Below, in pieces: positions 23,816-35,934 of a stretch of DNA of 64,000 nt. Under the pieces are notes generated by a model. It was not told where the DNA came from, did not search any database, and saw nothing but the letters and a program-made list of their open reading frames with translations. Every line of letters begins with the position of its first letter. The stretch's first letter is position 1. The stretch is from assembly GCA_025331565.1 (NCBI GenBank), contig JAFREQ010000039.1, positions 434,001-498,000 on the forward strand, written 5' to 3'. The DNA is from Holacanthus passer. Its lineage: Eukaryota; Chordata; Actinopteri; Pomacanthidae. A program made the position numbers and the translations under genes.

Positions 23816-23822
23816 TACCTCA
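23816..23822 (+). promoter_or_regulatory. let-7 seed match (7mer-A1)
   Basis: TACCTCA in the distal hmga2 3' UTR. Confidence 0.5.
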
Positions 23823-24692
23823 ACAGCATTGTAGTTGACACATTTTTTGACAAAGCATTTGCTTCCAGTCTTTGGCATATGACAGGCTAAACCTATCTAT
23901 TTACTGGGCGAACGGAGATGAAGCATATCTCACCATAGAAAACTTTAGACAAGGGTATTTAAATGTAAAATGTTCCACTGGTAATTTAAGGTAGCCCACT
24001 TTCAACACTATGATGCGCAATGGCATTTTTTGTCGTCATGAATATCTACATATGGTTTGTAAAAATTAATTTGAGTGAACATACTACATCTCCACCAGTA
24101 ATTACAAGTTAGTAAAATATTTCTGTTATCTGTCTGTCTGTCCTGTTGTCACTGACACTGACAACTAACCAGTCCAAACAGAGAGAATCACAAGTTGCAG
24201 TTAAATCAGCTAACTAAGAAATGTATAAACTGTGTGCACCTGTCAAAGCAGGCTCATCTGTAGTTTAGAATGAACTACTTTGAAACAGACAGGCTTCATA
24301 ATTTGAAGAATCATTAACTACTACACCATCCATTAGCCAGACAAATCCCATGCAGGCCTTGTATCAATATGTGACCTGTATCTGTCTGGATAAAGAAAAA
24401 GGCATATTAATGCACTGCAATCAGAATACTATCGCATCCAGACCATATATCCTAATACACATCACATACCAGGTGTACATCGAGTCTAACTCACTACTGA
24501 ACTCAAAGCTTCTTTTGAAGTATGAGTTTAAGTTCAGTAGAGTATAAAATGCCAGCTAAAGTTCTCTGGAAGTGATTGTGGGCAGAAAGATTGTAGAAGC
24601 GACTGTTGATGAGCTTTCAGCTCTTCAAGTCTTAATGAAGTTGATCTTTTCTTTTCATCAATTCATGTTCTAGTGTAATTAAATACACACTA

Positions 24693-24699
24693 CTACCTC
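24693..24699 (+). promoter_or_regulatory. let-7 seed match (7mer-m8)
   Basis: CTACCTC in ACACTACTACCTC, matching the context of the last human HMGA2 let-7 sites; a TATA-rich run follows in both. Confidence 0.7.
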
Positions 24700-24719
24700 C
24701 AGAAAGGCATTTTAACCTC

Positions 24720-24890
<171 letters not shown>

Positions 24891-25194
24891 GTCTAGTTTG
24901 TTATTGTGAAGGATGTATTTTATAAGGTTTCTCTGCCTCTCAGTCACTGTTAGGTAAGACTGAACATGTAACCTTAATAAAGGAATTTTCTTTCCTTATG
25001 CAATGTTTTGTAGTTAGCTGTGAGGAAAGCTGAGAGATTTCCCAGCTCCCCCTCTGCATTCCTCCTGTATCATTTCAAATACTTCACTTCTACGTGTCTT
25101 TTATTCCTTTACCTATCCACATAGTATAGTTTTCGTAGTTCGTTTTCAATACAAATTTTCCTCACTTGTTAAAACTAAATCTTTCATTCAGCAC

Positions 25195-25200
25195 AATAAA
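25195..25200 (+). terminator. Probable hmga2 poly(A) signal
   Basis: AATAAA in CAGCACAATAAAAAGG, resembling the human GCACAATAAACA terminus. An alternative AATAAA lies at 24976-24981 and could give a slightly shorter transcript. Confidence 0.55.
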
Positions 25201-25350
25201 AAGGATGGCATCCATAACATAGACGTGTGTGAGTTTTTAATTTCTGTTATTTAATTTTTTCAGGGTACATGAATCCTTTGTTTTGTTGACACATATTGCA
25301 CTCTAACCATTACAGACTTGATAGCTCAGCTACAGTTTAGTATTTAAGGT

Positions 25351-25775
25351 TGTCATGGTCTTGGGGTTTGCTTGTTGTCTGTTCCCTGAATGTTCACTCT
25401 CCTAATGTGTAATGTTTGAATTTACTTCCTGTCTTTGTCTTTTTCCTGCCTGTTTTCTGTGTAACCTGTGTTTCATTATTGAATTATTCCTTTGTGTATT
25501 TATTCCATGTGCTTTCCCTCTTTCAGTTGTCAGGTGATCTGAGGTTGTTGCTTGTGTCCCTTGTCAGTATTCCTGCCTGTTTTCTCAGTTTTTGTTACCT
25601 GCCTGTTTGTTGAACTAACCTTTGTTTTATTAAAGCTTGCTTTTTCCTTATTTGAACCGAAAAAATATAACACAAACATAGCGAGTTTAAATCTGTGTTG
25701 TCTGGAACAGGATGTTCCAGTGAGAGTGCTTTTTGGGTTGCTGTCATTCCCCCTTAATTTCAGATTGTGAGTATA
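25351..25775 (+). mobile_element. Unclassified repeat, TGTCATGGTC type, possible solo LTR
   Basis: Starts TGTCATGGTCTTGGGG and is rich in CCTGCCTGTTT motifs. It has an ATTAAAG signal near 25630 and may end at GTATAACA. The start resembles the reverse complement of the repeat ending at 31320. Target duplications were not found. Confidence 0.4.
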
Positions 25776-26239
25776 ACATTTGAGCAGTCAAATATGGCAA
25801 CAAAGCAAGCACAATTTTGTGGTTTGATGTCTCAGTGCCATTAGAAGATAACCATGATGCAAGTAACTGTGGACCCACAGTCATGCATGCATTGTTTTAT
25901 AATGCCCTTTTGGAGATACCTCTCTCCTTCCTACATGAAGTCTGGAGGTCTGACTCAGGGTTTATGGAAGTTTCTATGACCGCTCGCACCAAGGCACCAA
26001 GGTGACCAGCACCAACTTTATTTTATGGCACTTACCCAGCTTGTTTTCTCCTGACTAGATCCTTGCTTGTGTTGTATCTACTCTCAGATGGATCGCTTTG
26101 GATAAAATCATCTGCTAAATGAAATTTGAGAATTGTAGAATTGCAAACAGAAAGGGAATTAAACATAAAAACTTCATAAAAATGAAAACCACTACAGCAA
26201 TAGTTCAACAAAACAGGAGATTTAAATATGGACTCTAAA

Positions 26240-26762
26240 GCTGTATTAGTAAACAGTTTAATATCAGATTATTATATTGATTTAATTTGTCTTACTGAAA
26301 TCTGTGTCATAAAGAACATGTTAGCCTAAATGAATCCACTCCCCGCAGTCATATTAATACTCTCCCTCGAGGCACCGACCGAGGCGGTGGAGTTGCTGCC
26401 ATCTTTAACTCTTAACTTTAAGTCTATCAATCAATCCAAAACTATACTCAATTGTAACACATTCAAAGGCCTTGTTCTTAGTCTTTCACACCTAACCTAT
26501 AACCCACTACAGCCAATTCTTTTTGATATAATGTAACGCTCTCCTGATCCGTACTCTGGATTTTTAACAAGTTTAGTCATTAAAACAGATAAAGTAATTA
26601 TTGCAAAAATTCCTGCACTAGGTGTATATCTCATAGTGCTGTAGCTAAATTTGAGGAAGTGAATCCGTCGCCATTCAATGCCATGTCTCAATATAATAGA
26701 GGACTCCTGTGCTAACTTTACTCCCTCTCCAATTGATCATCTTGTCTCAACCCTATTGCCCC
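26240..26762 (+). mobile_element. L2-type LINE endonuclease fragment
   Basis: Frame-shifted + strand translation gives LNESTP, then LPRGTDRGGGVAAIFNS, then LSLSHL...LQPILF, and a lysine-threonine-aspartate block near 26580. This is the order of an L2 APE endonuclease domain. Several stops. It is cut off at 26763 by unrelated L1 sequence. Confidence 0.65.
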
Positions 26763-26764
26763 TT

Positions 26765-27290
26765 TAAAAAAGGTGCGGAGGTGACGCGGGACTTTGAAAT
26801 TGAACCCGGCGGAATGGCAAGGCAAGCGGATTTCGTTCTTCCAGGACCTCTCACAGGACATCATCCAGCAGCGCAAATAGTTTGACGGAGTGAAAAAGCA
26901 GCTGCGGGAGAAGGGTGTGTGCTACGCAGTGCTCTACCAAGCCATGCACACCGAGTGTGGTTGTTGATATTATCCAACATACTTTCACTACACCTGAGGC
27001 AGCTGAAGATGTTCTCTCATCAGGATCTTAAAGGCTTATCCAATGGACTACTGGCTGATATAACATAGAGGACTAGCTGTTTCCATGCCAGTTCGGTTAC
27101 GTGAGTTGACATACAGTATGTTTTGGAAGAACAATGATTGATATCTCAGGGATGCAGTATTTTATTCCCATCTTTTGTTGACAGAGACTTCTACTACATT
27201 TCATTATTTAATATTTTTTCCTGAGGGTGACTGAAATATGCTGAAGGGATCAAAGTTCATGAATGCTTACACTTTTTACGGACTATATAA
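26765..27290 (+). mobile_element. L1-type LINE ORF1 3' fragment
   Basis: Around 26800-26960 the + strand encodes, with one stop, WQGKRISFFQDLSQDIIQQ and FDGVKKQLREKGVCYAVLY. A TTPEAAEDVL block follows near 27000. This is the C-terminal domain of an L1-type ORF1 protein, as in the element at 7555 but from a different subfamily. The remainder to 27290 is inter-ORF sequence. Confidence 0.65.
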
Positions 27291-28729
27291 ACTTTTGTGT
27301 GGACAACACTACCCACCAGGACTGTACTGTGTTTTTCCAACAATAAACTGATCCTGACTCTCCTTAAGGAAAAGAACAGGGTCTTTAAGTCAGGAAATAA
27401 GGAGGAGTTGAAGGCTGTGCAGAGGAAGCTGAGGAGGAAGATCAGAGAGGGGAAGAATAGCTACAGGAGGAAGATGGAGGAACAGCTGCAGCAAAACAAC
27501 ACCAGCGGAGTCTGGAGAGGCCTTAAAACCATCTCTGGCCACAAGGGGCCGGACTCCCAGGCTGCGGGGGACCAGAAGTGGGCGAATGAGCTGAACTTAT
27601 TCTTCAACAGATTTGATCAGTCATCTGCCCCTCCCCTGGCCCAGCCCTCCTTGCTGCAACCCTCCTCATCGACACCTCAAGTGGACTGCTCCACCCCCAC
27701 CTCCCCTCCTGCAACTCTCAGCTCACAGCCACCCCCACTGCTCAGCTCATCAGTTCAACCCACCCTCCCACACCCACCAGCATACAGCCCCCCTGCTCCA
27801 AACTGACTCTCACAACATCCCAGGTGAGAAATCAGCTCCAGAAGATCAAGGTCCAGACCGCATCAGATCCAGACTCCTGAAGTCCTGCGCAGACCAGCTG
27901 TGCAGGGTTGTTGAGCACATCTTCAACCTGAGCCTGAAGCTGGGGAGGGTGCTACAGCTGTGGAAGACATCCTGCGAGGTACCTGTCCCCAAGACGCCGC
28001 ACCCCAAGGACCTCAGCAGCTACATCCCACCTGATGCAGACCCTGAAGCGGCTGGTCCTTGCTCATCTCCGCCCCCTGGTGGGTCCATCGATGGACCCAC
28101 TTCAGTTCACCTATCAACCTGGCATTGGGGTGGATGACGCCATCATCTTCCTCCAACACAGTGTAGTGTAAAAACACTACATAAGAAGGCTCTGAATGTA
28201 ATGTAGGAGATGATAAAATTCTCATGGACTGTGTAGCAATAAATATAGCAGCTAAAAACCAACATGTAAGCATAATGATCTGAATGATATTGTGTGTTTA
28301 ATCAAAGACATGTTATGATCATAAAAATGTATGTTAGTTAGAGGTTATTTGAGGACTGTATCATCCAGTGTCAGCCACCGGTGCTATCTGAAGTTTCGAG
28401 CTGAAAGTTTCAAGGAAAGCACTGTGCTATCTGAACGTTCTAGCTGGCTCGTTTCTCTGACTAGCAGGCTTGTTTCTTGATTTGTTATACTATTTGATGT
28501 TTTTTAATTAAGAACATGACAACATGATTTGTTATACCATTGGATATTTCTTTTTAAAAAATAAGAAGTGAGTCAAGCCAGAAATAATGGTGGCTGAAAG
28601 TACTATGAAAATACAAAAATAATAATAAGGGCCATGAAAAAATACCGGGAAGACCAAAAGGCCCGTGGAAAGTACCAAGAAACCCGAACATATTGGTGTC
28701 ATGGAGCCAAAGATGAGGTAATTTACCTA

Positions 28730-28844
28730 CCCCTAGGGGGCGGATACGAACTCAACAAAATTATAATGGTGTAAAGAAAAAGTACATTTGGACCAGCCTC
28801 TAGGGGGCAAAACTAAGAGTCAACAAATTTTTATTGGTGTAAAG
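28730..28844 (+). repeat. Tandem U3 repeat in the solo LTR
   Basis: Two related units (28730-28776 and 28796-28844), each with CTAGGGGGC, a CTCAACAAA/GTCAACAAA block and TTGGTGTAAAG or AATGGTGTAAAG. The position upstream of the TATA box is typical of LTR enhancer repeats. Confidence 0.65.
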
Positions 28845-28904
28845 TCCATAATTCTATAGGTTTGTGGGTTGGACAATAGGCGTGGAAATCCACCCATCAA
28901 ACAC

Positions 28905-28912
28905 TATAAAAG
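28905..28912 (+). promoter_or_regulatory. LTR TATA box
   Basis: TATAAAAG, about 90 bp upstream of the AATAAA of the same LTR. Confidence 0.65.
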
Positions 28913-28996
28913 CAAATGTAAGTTTCATTTTAGCTCAGAGAGCTCTTGGACTGTGCCTTGTGTACATGCTATTTGTTCTCTCACTTTATTATTAAT

Positions 28997-29002
28997 AATA
29001 AA
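28997..29002 (+). terminator. LTR poly(A) signal
   Basis: AATAAA in AATAATAAAGG of the solo LTR. Confidence 0.65.
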
Positions 29003-30445
29003 GGATTGTCACAACATCTTGGACTCCTGTTTGAAGATTTTTGAGACCAGTTTGAAGGTGTTTTGGAGCAGTTTTCCAATAAGATTTTTAACTAATTTGC
29101 TGAAGGTTTTGAGGAAGTTTTTGATCAACTGAACACCTTTAAAGCCTGATTTTGGGCCATAGGCCTGAGACTTGGGTCCAGAAAATTACCCTACAACAGA
29201 GCCCTCTCTCACCTGGAAGAACCTGGGAGCACTGTGAGAATCATGTTCTTTGATTTCTCCAGTGCGTACACCATCCAGCCAGCACTCCTGGGGGACAAGT
29301 TGGAGAACACAGGGGTGGACCTGCACCTCACATCCTGGATTCTGGACTACCTCACCAACCATCCACAGTATGTGAGGACACGGGACTGTGAGTCCAACAT
29401 GGTTGCCTGCAGTGTGGGGTCCCTGCAGGGAACGGTCCTGACTCCATTCCTTTTCACCCTCTACACTGCAGATTTTTTATACAACACATCAACCAAGTTC
29501 TCTGACGACTCTGCAATCGTCGGCCTCATCACAGATGGGGACGACAGGGAATACAGAGGACTGACACAGGACTTTGTGGACTGGTGCCAGCGGAACCACC
29601 TCCAGATAAACGCAGGGAAAACCAAAGAACTGGTGGTGGATTTCCGCAGGCGCACTCACTCCCCTCCGACACTAGTGAACATTCAGGGAATGGACATTGA
29701 GATGGTGACATCTTATAAGGACCTGAGTGTTCACCTCAACAACAAACTGGACTGGACTCATAACACCACTGCACTTTACAGGAAAGGTCAGAGCAGACTC
29801 TATCTGCTCAGGAGACTTGAGGTCTTTTGGAGGGCAAGGGGCGCTCCTGACGACCTTCTACGACTCTGTTGTGGCATCAGCCATCTTTTATGGAGTAGCT
29901 TGCTGGGGCAGCAGCATTTCGGCTGCAGACAGGAATAGACTTGATAAACTGATCAAGAAGGCCAGCTCTGCACTGGGTTGCCCCCTTGACCCAGTGGAGG
30001 TGGTGGGAGAGAGGAGGATGATGGCTAAGCTGTCATCCATGTTGGAGAATGACTTCCACCCACTGCAGGACACGTTAACAGCACTGGAGAGCTCCTTCAG
30101 CAACAGACTGCTTCATTCGAAGTGCGTGAAGGAGCGATGATAGCAGGTCATTCCTTCCTGCAGCTGTCAGACTGCACAACCAGCACTGCTCCCAGTAGAA
30201 CAATAATGTCACCAGCTTCTGTTGTTACATCTGGACAACACTCTTTTTTTTATGTCAGTATATTTATCCTAGATTCCATTTGCTGCAATATTTCATATTT
30301 AATTCACGTGTAAATTTGTTTTACCTGTTTTATTTTTTATTTATACAAGACGAATACTTTTTTATTTAACTGCTCTATCCTCTTTACTGCTGTACAATGT
30401 GAATTTCCCCACTGTGAGACGAATAAAGGTATATCTTATCTTAAC

Positions 30446-30884
30446 TATTTAGAGTTATATTGTAACTTACCTCTGTGGTGTCTGCTTTTAATAATGCAGA
30501 AATCACAACTAATTTGCGTTATAAATAGGCTAACTTTGAACTTTGCCTTTGCAACGGGCTGCAGATCGTGTCAACAGTTCACCTGACTGACTCAGTACAA
30601 GTCAATCCCCACAGACCCCCTTATTAAAATGCCCAACTTTAAAACAGAAATAAATATGTGCACAATCTGATACACAGTTTTAGTCTCTTTATCTATTTTC
30701 GCTGTTTATGACAACTGCAAGGAAAGAGAAATTTTATCACTCACTTCTGTAAATTATATTAAGACTTAAACTTTTGCATAAGGCCATGACCATTTTGAGT
30801 GACAGCTAGCTAGCTGTCTGCTAGGTGTAACCTCAGCTAATTCCAGTCACTAAACTTGACCTTTGAGTCATGTTTGTTGTGTTG
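30446..30884. other. No gene recognised
   Basis: Intergenic sequence between the LINE tail and the next repeat; no element or exon recognised. Confidence 0.4.
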
Positions 30885-31320
30885 GTGCCTTTTGGAGAAT
30901 TTTCAAACCCAGAAAGCATAACACAGACATAGGTGGAGCAGGTTGTAGAGGATTTATTGAAGAGATTCTGGAAATGGAGTAGACTGAGTCAAAAAAAAAA
31001 AAAAACGAAATACAAGGAAGCAAAGAAACTGAGCAAACAAACAAGACTGAACAAGTGATCAGGCAATAAGTGACTGCGCTGGAGAGCTGGGGTTTAAATA
31101 CTGCATGCTGATGAGACGATGAGGAGCAGGTGTGATGGCTGATGCCATCAGGAGAAGTAGAGTGGAGAAGGTGAGGTGCAGAGTTTATTGCCATGCCCAG
31201 AGTCACACAAACAAGCACAGACAAACAGAGAGAGAGAAATAAACATAGAAAACACAAGGAAAGGAGAAACAGGAGAAACACAGGGAATAGGGGAAAACCT
31301 GGAGCCTAGTCCAAGACCAT
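30885..31320 (-). mobile_element. Unclassified repeat, TCATGGTCTTGG type
   Basis: On the minus strand it starts CTTTCATGGTCTTGG and contains ATTCCCTGTGTTTCTCC and CAATAAACTC (about 31177-31186), followed by a short A-run. It resembles the repeat at 25351-25775. The minus-strand frame at 30868-31281 is Leu/Cys/Ser-rich low complexity, not a protein family I know. Confidence 0.4.
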
Positions 31321-31662
31321 GAAAGATAAATTTAAATTTAAATTTAAATAATGAATAATTTCCATTTTTAATTGAATTACAGAAATTAAATGAGAAATTA
31401 ATTGAAAGAAATTAACTTTTTACATTTTTACTTATTTATTTTTATCTTTATTTTAAAGGTTTTTTCTTTATTGGGTCTTTTTTTGGCTTTTATAGTGAAG
31501 CACTTTGCACTAGAAAGGTGCAAATAAAAAAATGACTTACTTTTACCTGCTTACATACTTATTTCCTGATTACTGACCACAATCCATAGGTGGAACTAGA
31601 AAATGAGATGAACAGCTTTAAATTCCCCATTTCCCACCTGTCCCTGGTAGCTATAGCATGTT

Positions 31663-31860
31663 TTTGTCTTTATTCCTTCCCTTTAGTTTTTACTTACTGT
31701 ATATTAGTCTGTTTATTCAATTTAATTTTGCCTTTACCCCTTCCCTTGAGTTTTGACCATCTGTTTTATGTTATCATGCCTTTTGTACACTTTCCTACTA
31801 CAGTTCCCATCCCTGTGTATTCCAGAAGTGGCGAGAACAGTTTTCGTTTAGACTGAGACA
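31663..31860 (+). repeat. 5' LTR remnant of the endogenous retrovirus
   Basis: TTTGTCTTTATTCCTTCCC to TTTAGACTGAGACA; aligns with 35991-36190. The upstream LTR part is missing or unrecognisable. Confidence 0.75.
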
Positions 31861-32393
31861 CTAACTTTGATAAGAAAACAGAAAAATCTTCTCAGAAAGT
31901 TCTTCTTTGTATCCTTCAGTGCATCTTTTATTGTCAGCCGTACCAGACAGACGGAACCGGCACCTGTTCACCACCTGCCAATGGTAGAGGTGGCATGTGT
32001 CCAAGGCACGCAACCGGTTTTTTGCCCGTGGTCAGAGGCCGATGTCAGAGAAGCCATGACTCATCTGCTGCACCCAAAAGACTCATGTCAGAAATTGCCA
32101 GGAGTTCAGTCCTACTATGGCTGAACTGAGACGTCTTCTCAAGCTTAAATTGGGTGCAGGCGACTGGATAAAGATTTCTGGCAAATTCCCACAGAGGAGT
32201 CAGTGCAGGAAGACTGAGGCAAGGAGACGGGGCGGGAGAGGCCGGTGACTGCTCTGATTCACCGACACCTGAGGTTGAGGGTAACACACCCACATCACTA
32301 CATAGTGATAATGAGCGACAATCAATAAATAAAGATAAATTCAAAACCCCTGTTGGCACATATGTTCTGTACAGCTCTGAAGATTTTCAGAAA

Positions 32394-32783
32394 ATGCCCC
32401 AGTATGATTTGACAGCCAATGGCAAACAGTATACTTTTCTTGTTGATTCTGGTGCCACACATTCAGTGGTTAAAAGTTCAGAATTTCCAACCTCTCCAAA
32501 AAGCAGTGGCAATTATGTTTACTCTATCAGGGTGTCCTGGAAAATCGGACATGAACATTTTTCTGTTCCACTCAGATGTATTGATGAGCCAGGTAAAACC
32601 TTTAAACATGTGTTTCCTGGCTGTTGTCCAATTAATCTGGTGGGCCGTCATCTAATGATATGTTTGGGCATTGGTCTAATCTTGACCCCTGAAGGCATCA
32701 AAGTGATTAAAATTGGTGAATTTGAGTGTGACTCTTACATTTTTGTGAAATATATCAGTGGAAATTGCCGGCTAGTGACATAA
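32394..32783 (+). pseudogene. Retroviral protease-like remnant
   Basis: An open frame of 129 codons carries the aspartic protease signature DSGA (about 32446) and, later, an LVGRHLM block like the conserved GRD-type segment of retropepsins. It is preceded by a gag-like remnant (31867-32124) that ends in a stop and is followed by stops instead of the reverse transcriptase. In an intact element it would cut the Gag-Pol precursor; here it is an isolated relic. Confidence 0.6.
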
Positions 32784-32971
32784 GTGATCTATTTTTGGAA
32801 GAGGACAGGAAGTGTATATCTTTTACACACACACAGTACATGCAACATGACTTTCTACATTGCACCTCACATGTTTTCATGGGATCTGGTGAATTTTATG
32901 AGAGACAATGGTACAAAGATGAATTTAAAATGAGTGCATTACCATTGCACATTTGCTTTGGTCATAGTGCA

Positions 32972-33010
32972 GATGTCCAGTGCTGATTCAGTTAATCAGC
33001 ACCGGACATC
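32972..33010. repeat. Perfect-loop inverted repeat (hairpin)
   Basis: Arms of 17 bases (32972-32988 and 32994-33010) pair at all but one position around a 5-base loop (CAGTT). It lies between the protease-like and reverse transcriptase-like remnants of the endogenous retrovirus. Confidence 0.85.
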
Positions 33011-33239
33011 AGTTAGGATCTAGACCCTTTTTGAAAGGCATTCAGAAGCGCTACTGATTGGCAACCTCCTAAGGACGTGTCCATATTCTATTGTTCTTGA
33101 TTGGGTGCTTACAAAAATGTTTTACTGTGCACACTAAAAGGACTGTTCAAACAAGACGCCATCGATGGTAAAACACCTGTATTTAATGCCCTAGTAAAAA
33201 CATGTATAACTGAAAAGAAAATTCATCAACCATTTTCCC

Positions 33240-34500
33240 TGTAAAGAAAATCACAGACACTGCTCAGCCAGATGAATGGCGATTTTTGCAAGTACCTGCA
33301 GGCAGTAAATCTTTCTCCGTGATTGATCTGGCTAATGTGTTTTTAAAACATCAAAGTACACCCTGTCAGTCAGAATGATTTGATGATCACAATTTGAAGT
33401 TACGTTGATTGACAAAAAAGATATATGCAAAGAGAATACAAGTGCTCTCTCGAAACATTTGGCTGAAAACAGACACAAAGTCAGTTGTCTAAATTACAGA
33501 ATGTGTTGCTGGGAAAGTTACCTATCTGGGGCATGTTATAACAGAAGAGGGTAGATCACTCAACAAATTGAAGCGATCCAAACAATTTTTCATATTGCTC
33601 TCAGTGGTTTCCAACTATGCAGAGATTGAGGCTTTCACTGTAACCCAAGTAGCCTAAGGAAAAGGCCTGACTGCAACTGACAGAGTGACATGGACTTCTG
33701 AGGCAGATGCCTCCTTTGAGGTGTTAAAGCTTGCATTACAACAGACACAGACTTTACCAAATTACCAAACTACCAAACCCTAACAGACTATTTACAAAGA
33801 AAAAAAAGACTCTTTACAAAGACTATTGACAAGAAAAATGGTTATAGAACATCTGTACTGTTACTAGGACATGGCGGTAAACACAGACCTGCTCAATGCC
33901 CAAGAATGCTCAATTGTCAGCAGCACGGTGGCTGTGATATCACATTGTTATTGAAATGCCTAGCATCACAGTTAAAGGCTGCACACTTAACTCTCTTTCC
34001 CCCAGCTCAAGGTGAACCACATGACTGCATGGCAGCCAAAACTGAAGTTTGTTCTCCCAGGTCTGAGTTACAGGAATGCCTCTTTCGTATTGGAGATTTT
34101 TGTGGAGAGATCAGCTTCACACAACCCAGAGACAGGCAAACAACCAAGTAAAATTTGCTGTTGTTATTGCACATGACACACTGTTTACACAGCCACTCCC
34201 ATTTAACCTCTCAGCACAGGCTACAGAGTTGATTGCTTTAACGGAAGCATGTAACCTGGCAAAGGGCAAAACTCTTAACAGCTACACTGAAGCTAAATAT
34301 GCTCATGGTGTAGTACATGATTTTGGCACGATTTGGAAACACAGGAACTTTTTAACTTCAGCTGGCAATCCAATTAAACATCACAAACTCATCTCTGACT
34401 TGCTGACAGCTATCCTCCTCCCTCAGCAGATAGCTGTAATCAAATATGAGGCACACATATCCAACCAAGACTCTCACTTTCACAGGACAATGCGAGAGTA
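33240..34500 (+). pseudogene. Retroviral pol remnants (RT and RNase H-like)
   Basis: Short blocks of a reverse transcriptase appear near 33260-33350 (a DEWRFLQ-type and an FSVIDLAN-type segment), then a YLGHVIT-like segment near 33523. The catalytic palm with its double-Asp motif is absent. At 34140-34500 an open frame resembles the RNase H domain (an ATELIALTEAC-like helix). Frames change at least four times. A short integrase-like segment follows near 35090-35170. Confidence 0.6.
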
Positions 34501-35934
34501 AATCGCAGCTGCAAGGTCGGCAGCAAAACATATTGTAACACCTGTTCACATTATAACTTTCATTCCCACAGCTGATGTTTTGACTTGTGTGATACACCTC
34601 TCCAGGGGAGAAGCTGCAGATGGAGAAATGTGGTTGTTATATCACTAACAATGTTTGGTATGGTCCAGATCACAAACCATGCTTGACCAGTTGACTGAGT
34701 TGACGGACTGAGTTGACACACAGTGAGGACCATGTGTCAAGAGGAGGAATGTGTGCAGAAGTGACAAACACTGGTATCCTTTGATGACCTTTTCAAAAAC
34801 AAGTATCAGGAATGTTCGCCAAACAGGCTTATATTCAGAAACATTTTTAAATGTATCATACTTAAGACTATAGCAAGCACTACACTGCAATACAAGAACA
34901 CGGCTTTTTCTTTATTTACATGTCTTCTACTGATGATTTACTTTTTAATTAGCTAGCAAGGGCTAATAAAATCTGCTAGCAACAGTTGTCATTCCACTCG
35001 ACAAAATCTGCAGTCAGCTAGAAATAAGAAACCTGCTTGTGTCCAAGTTGCAATGTGATTTCTAGCAGAGATGTTTTGATCACCTACAAATGGATTTCAT
35101 TGAGTCAACACCATGCGAAAGGAAATTGTGATTGTTGACATGTTTTCAAAATTGCCTCACAACTTCCAAACATACTCAATCAATCAATACTTTTGAATAA
35201 AAGGCATCTCTGTGAGGTTATAAAATAAAGGTCCACCACAGCTTATGTTATGTAATTTTAAACTGAACTGTGTGCAAGTACAATAAAGTGTTTGTAACTT
35301 CAAAATATTAACATCTCATTTCAACATGTTTCCATGAATAACATTAACCTATATGTTGTTATTGGTTAAGCTGGAGTTGAAGCTAAACAGTAATGTAAAA
35401 TTTGATGGTCCACGAACTCATACTTTATTAATCAAGTTATTATTCTTATTACATACATACATGTTTATTACACTCCAGAAATCAACTGATGATCGGAAGG
35501 GAAACTGACTTGCAACCAGGCTACTGAAGAACTGGAGACACAGGCGTTGGATTGGACTGTTCCAAGTGCTCCTGACCACAGACACAGCCGTGAAAGTCTT
35601 GAAAGGGCCACTGGATTCATGCTGGCCACTGTAAGAGGGTCCTGGAGCCAGTAAAAGGCAACTGAATCTGCATTGGTGTGCATTAACCTCACCAAAATCC
35701 CATATCACCTGCCTGCCTCCTGTGTGTAGTAAAGGAGGGACAGGAAACCCCTAGGCTCCGCTTGTCTCCTTGCTCTAGCCAGCACATTGGAGGATTAGGG
35801 CGAGTATGTGGTGACTAGGTGATGGTGAAATGGCACCAATTAGTTTGAATCAGTACAAGCATTTCTAAATTTGATTATTTGTGCTTTACATGTACATATT
35901 TGTGTGATCAATGAATAATCACAAGGGAGGAGTG

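Larger units (their letters stand above)
28162..29195 (+). mobile_element. Solo LTR, 1034 bp, nested in the LINE
   Basis: Begins TGTAGTGTAA and ends TTACCCTACA, so the ends are inverted repeats (TGTAG-GTAA). The 4-bp sequence ACAG flanks both sides (28158-28161 and 29196-29199). Removing the LTR and one ACAG restores the LINE reading CAACACAGAGCCC. It has U3 tandem units, a TATA box at 28905 and an AATAAA at 28997, so U3-R-U5 order is on the + strand. No internal retroviral genes remain, as expected after LTR-LTR recombination. Confidence 0.85.
27297..30445 (+). mobile_element. Rex1/Babar-like (CR1 clade) LINE, interrupted
   Basis: Single-ORF LINE. The first part (about 27320-28161) encodes a basic helical linker (KEELKAVQRKLRRKIREG), a WANELNLFFNRF motif and a proline/serine-rich spacer. 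The RT follows and is split by an LTR at 28162-29195, then resumes as RALSHLEEPG at 29200. The catalytic core FSDDSAIVG is at about 29497-29523 and GKTKELVVDF at about 29617. From about 29820 a frameshift moves the C-terminal domain into another frame (29727-30140), which ends in two adjacent stops at 30137-30142. The 3' end has GAATTTCCCCACTGTG and a TATCTT repeat. Non-functional. Confidence 0.8.

Noticed and set aside
25817..26005. 62-codon open frame with balanced composition
   Set aside because: No family recognised and no splice context. It is followed by CGCTTTGGATAAAATCATCTGC (26090-26111), a common fish repeat end, so it is probably part of a repeat.
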